Below are positions 15,993 to 18,440 of a stretch of 18,440 bases of DNA, one piece after another (within the stretch, counting starts at the first letter, position 1; each line of letters opens with the position of its first letter). The notes below the pieces were generated by a model. The model made no database searches. It saw only the letters and a list, made by a program, of their open reading frames with translations, and was not told where the DNA came from. The DNA comes from Bacillota bacterium (GTDB lineage: Bacteria > Bacillota > Clostridia > Lachnospirales > Lachnospiraceae). The position numbers were made by a program, and so were the translations under genes. The stretch is taken from NCBI GenBank assembly GCA_023398615.1, contig JAEWSD010000196.1, positions 1-18,440 on the forward strand, written 5' to 3'.

Positions 15993-16028
15993 GAGAGCCG
16001 GATATTGTGTCCGGCTCTCTCTTTATTT
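15993..16028 (+). terminator. Rho-independent terminator
   Basis: GAGAGCCGGA (15993-16002) pairs perfectly with TCCGGCTCTC (16010-16019) around a 7-base loop, followed by the T-rich tail TCTTTATTTAT. It lies 66 bp after the small membrane protein and separates it from the LuxE/LuxC operon. Confidence 0.92.
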
Positions 16029-16041
16029 ATGTGAAATAACA

Positions 16042-16050
16042 TGGTATGAT
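16042..16050 (+). promoter_or_regulatory. Candidate promoter of the LuxE/LuxC operon
   Basis: TGGTATGAT is an extended -10 with one mismatch to TATAAT. The -35 region would fall in the terminator tail (TTTATT, 16022-16027). The resulting leader of about 58 nt contains a small inverted repeat, GTAAA / TTTAC (within 16055-16070). Tentative. Confidence 0.4.
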
Positions 16051-16114
16051 GACTGTAAAGGTTGTTTTACACATTTATTGAATTCATAAATCAAATGATT
16101 GGTGGGAAGCTGTA

Positions 16115-17221
16115 TTGAGTTATGGAAGAAAACTATTTTACCAGAAGAATATATATGATTTGAAAAAAACGGATGATTTGTTTGTGAAATCTCTTATAGA
16201 AAACGTCAGGCATCATCAGCTTCATTGTCCCGAATATGCCGAGATTCTTATACGCCGTAATTTCTCTCCGGATGAGATTGTTTCGGTCAATGATATTTAT
16301 AGGCTTCCGCCGATACCTACAATGTTTTTTAAAAACCATACCCTCCATTCCTCCTCACATAAGCGTTTATTATTTCAGTCAACCACTTCCGGCACCAGCG
16401 GAAAGGTGAGTGAAATGGGGCTCGACTGGCCGTCCGCAGGGCTTGGGCTCGGCATGGTGACGAATACATGTTTCACCCATAAGATCATATCTCTGCATCC
16501 CGCAAATTACGTGGTGCTGGGGTATCAGCCCGCAAAACGCAATAAAATGGGCGCGGTAAAAACTGCCTATGCCGCTACCTTTACCGCTCCGGCAATGCAT
16601 AGAGAGTATGCCTTAAAAGACACGGGAACAGAATATTTTCTTAATATAGAAGGGCTCAAACAGGCTCTGCTTCGTTACGCAAAGAGAGGATTTCCTGTTC
16701 GGTTCATCGGATTTCCGGCATATTTTATGTATTTGGTTAAGGAGCTGCTGGATTCCGGAATCAAATTAAAGCTTCACCCAAAATCGCTTGTTATTCTGGG
16801 AGGAGGCTGGAAACAGTTCTTTTCCGAACAAGTGGACAAGCCCGCTCTTTACGGCATGTCAAAAGAAGCGTTAGGGATTGGGGAAGATCGTATAAGAGAG
16901 TTATTCGGGGTGGTAGAGCATCCGATTGCATATTTTGACTGTCCGAACCATCATTTTCATGTACCGGTCTATTCAAGGGTTATTATCCGGGACATGGATT
17001 TGCGTCCCGTAGAGTATGGTACGCCCGGATTGCTGAATCTGTTAACACCTATGATAACGAGTATGCCGTTTACCAGTATTATGACCGATGATTTGGCCGT
17101 GATGCATCCCGGTGAGGAATGCGGCTGCGGAATCCGGTCTCCTTATTTTGAGATTTTAGGGCGTGTCGGGATTGCGGATATTAAGACCTGTGCAGCCGTT
17201 ACATCTGAATTGCCGCTATAG
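16115..17221 (+). CDS. LuxE-family acyl-protein synthetase
   Basis: A 368-residue protein of the LuxE family (related to AMP-forming ligases). In luminous bacteria LuxE activates a fatty acid with ATP, moves the acyl group to its own cysteine and hands it to LuxC. Here the nucleotide-binding loop is T91-S-G-T-S-G-K97, VILGGGWKQF and the YGMSKEALG region match the middle of the family, and the end carries CGCGIRSPYFEILGR and C359 nine residues from the C-terminus, where the acyl-accepting cysteine of LuxE lies. No signal peptide. Start is TTG with a poor GGTGGGAAG site, which suggests modest translation. The LuxC-family gene follows after 20 bp. No luciferase genes are seen, so a light-emission role is unlikely; the acyl substrate is unknown. 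Confidence 0.9.
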   Translation: MSYGRKLFYQKNIYDLKKTDDLFVKSLIENVRHHQLHCPEYAEILIRRNFSPDEIVSVNDIYRLPPIPTMFFKNHTLHSSSHKRLLFQSTTSGTSGKVSEMGLDWPSAGLGLGMVTNTCFTHKIISLHPANYVVLGYQPAKRNKMGAVKTAYAATFTAPAMHREYALKDTGTEYFLNIEGLKQALLRYAKRGFPVRFIGFPAYFMYLVKELLDSGIKLKLHPKSLVILGGGWKQFFSEQVDKPALYGMSKEALGIGEDRIRELFGVVEHPIAYFDCPNHHFHVPVYSRVIIRDMDLRPVEYGTPGLLNLLTPMITSMPFTSIMTDDLAVMHPGEECGCGIRSPYFEILGRVGIADIKTCAAVTSELPL

Positions 17222-17241
17222 CATTAAGGAGGGGAGACGCA

Positions 17242-18440
17242 ATGAATTTGGTTAATGGTGAAATTGTGGATGCAAAACAGTGTGACAAGGTGCTGAAGGA
17301 ACTGGACCGGCGTATTGTGAATACGCTGGAGAAAGGAAGTCTGCACCCGGAAACTGTGATTGCAGCTTGTGATAAGCTTATAACCGGCCTGGATGAGAGC
17401 ATGTGCCTGAAGGCTATGTATGAACTTGGCATGAATGAAGCAATGGGCAGAGGTTATATCAAAGAAGTCCGTCAATTATTCAGTGCGGAAGGGCTGCGGC
17501 ATCGTCTGAAGACGGAGTTGGGAGAGAATTATGGATGCCGGAAGGAATTCATCCCCTTTCGTAAGGAATTTTCCGTCACGGAGAAAATCTGTCCTCTGGG
17601 GGTACTGCTCCATGTCGCCGCAGGGAATGCGGACGGACTGCCTGCGTTCAGTGTTTTGGAGGGATTGCTTGCCGGTAACATCAATATACTGAAGCTTCCC
17701 GCTCGGGAAGGCGGTCTTTCTGTCAGACTGCTGCTTGAACTTATTAAAATTGAACCCGCCCTGGCCGAATATATCTATGTTTTCGATTATTCATCGAAGG
17801 ATATTATACACCTGGAAAAGCTTATTTCAGCAGCGGACGCCGTCATTGTCTGGGGCGGCAGGGAGGCGGTATCCGCCCTTCGCCGGTTTGTTCCCGTGCA
17901 TATAAAGCTTATTGAATGGGGACATAAGTTAAGCTTTGCCTATGTAACGGAAAAAGGGATTACGAAAGACGGTCTTATAGGACTTGCAAAAAACATTACG
18001 GAGACCCGTCAATTATTATGCAGCTCTCCGCAGGGAATATTTTTGGATACGGACGATATGAATGCGGTTTATGATTTTTGCGGGCAATTTATTCCTGTTT
18101 TAGATGACGAAATATACCAAAGCCCGCAAGATACGGGGATCGGAATACAATCCCGCATTGCATTGGAACTATATAATGAAGAGCTGGAAGAGATATATCG
18201 AAACAGTAAGGTTTTTAGAGGCAAGAGCTGCAGCCTGGTTGCATATCCGGATAAAGCCCTGGAAACGGCCATTCAATTTGGAAACGCATGGGTAAGACCT
18301 CTGCCTAAGTCAGAGCTGACAGCCGTTCTTCACCCGTATAAGAACTTCCTGCAGACCGTTGGCTTGCTTTGCGGAGAAGCGGAACGGGAAGAGATTACCC
18401 GGATGCTCTTTAAAACAGGTGTTGTGCGCGTCTGCCCGTG
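17242..18440 (+). CDS. LuxC-family acyl-CoA/acyl-protein reductase, 3' end outside window
   Basis: The frame is open from ATG 17242 to the window edge: 399 codons, against roughly 450-500 for the family, so the last part is missing. LuxC belongs to the aldehyde dehydrogenase superfamily and reduces an acyl thioester with NADPH to a long-chain aldehyde. Seen here: CPLGVLLHVAAGNADGLPA and NINILKLPAREGG near the cofactor fold, ADAVIVWGGREAVSALRRF in the middle, and the active-site cysteine C260 in RQLLCSSPQG, the conserved CSxPQ motif. AAGGAGGGGAG (17226-17236) gives a strong ribosome binding site, much stronger than that of the LuxE gene before it. The close spacing and shared pathway make an operon very likely. 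What lies downstream is outside the window and would be decisive for the role. Confidence 0.92.
   Translation, partial: MNLVNGEIVDAKQCDKVLKELDRRIVNTLEKGSLHPETVIAACDKLITGLDESMCLKAMYELGMNEAMGRGYIKEVRQLFSAEGLRHRLKTELGENYGCRKEFIPFRKEFSVTEKICPLGVLLHVAAGNADGLPAFSVLEGLLAGNINILKLPAREGGLSVRLLLELIKIEPALAEYIYVFDYSSKDIIHLEKLISAADAVIVWGGREAVSALRRFVPVHIKLIEWGHKLSFAYVTEKGITKDGLIGLAKNITETRQLLCSSPQGIFLDTDDMNAVYDFCGQFIPVLDDEIYQSPQDTGIGIQSRIALELYNEELEEIYRNSKVFRGKSCSLVAYPDKALETAIQFGNAWVRPLPKSELTAVLHPYKNFLQTVGLLCGEAEREEITRMLFKTGVVRVCP

Noticed and set aside
16115..18440. Bioluminescence operon
   Set aside because: Only LuxE- and LuxC-family genes are visible; there is no luxA, luxB or luxD in the window, and such pairs occur in non-luminous bacteria.

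Overview
The window (18,440 bp, moderately low GC) looks like chromosome from an anaerobic Firmicute of the Clostridia, most likely Lachnospiraceae or a close relative. The reasons are strong AAGGAGG-type ribosome binding sites, frequent TTG start codons, sigma-A-like promoters, and the gene families present: a SWIM/SNF2 helicase, a BspA-type leucine-rich repeat protein, a clostridial-style GGDEF/EAL protein and LuxE/LuxC homologues without luciferase. The taxonomic call is inference. No rRNA, tRNA, CRISPR array, prophage or transposase gene was seen.

Layout, left to right. (1) 3-281: 3' end of a GNAT acetyltransferase, followed by an AT-rich hairpin. (2) 479-1237: cytoplasmic metallo-beta-lactamase-fold hydrolase with a short palindrome in its leader. 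(3) 1339-2241: AraC-family regulator with its own promoter, followed after 61 bp by (4) 2303-5464, a 1053-residue PAS-GGDEF-GAF-PAS-GGDEF-EAL cyclic-di-GMP protein. (5) 5643-8849: SWIM-SNF2 helicase. (6) 8862-9104: a 243-bp near-perfect symmetric palindrome that fills the gap before (7) 9138-10991, a cytoplasmic GH20 beta-N-acetylhexosaminidase. (8) 11105-13039: secreted BspA-like repeat protein. (9) A strong bidirectional hairpin at about 13053-13121 separates it from a convergent minus-strand pair, tyrS (14125-15360) followed by a zinc-ribbon membrane protein (13138-14085). (10) 15531-15926: small single-pass membrane protein, divergent from tyrS and closed by a clear terminator. (11) 16115-17221 and 17242 to the window end: a tightly spaced LuxE-family acyl-protein synthetase and LuxC-family acyl reductase, the second cut by the window edge.

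How the genes may work together. The LuxE/LuxC pair has the residues expected for activating a fatty acid, loading it on a protein cysteine and reducing it to an aldehyde, but no luxAB or luxD is visible; its product in this organism is unknown and is the most interesting biochemical question here. The AraC regulator and the c-di-GMP protein may form one signalling unit. The 243-bp palindrome and the 50-bp palindrome upstream of the MBL gene share the same terminal sequence (GAGTGTCAAA(A)GGCCA), which suggests a family of non-coding, MITE-like elements in this genome. Several start codons were reassigned from ribosome binding site placement: the AraC gene, tyrS, the BspA-like gene and the 131-residue membrane protein. 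No gap between genes exceeds 300 bp; the largest (8850-9137) is almost entirely the palindrome.
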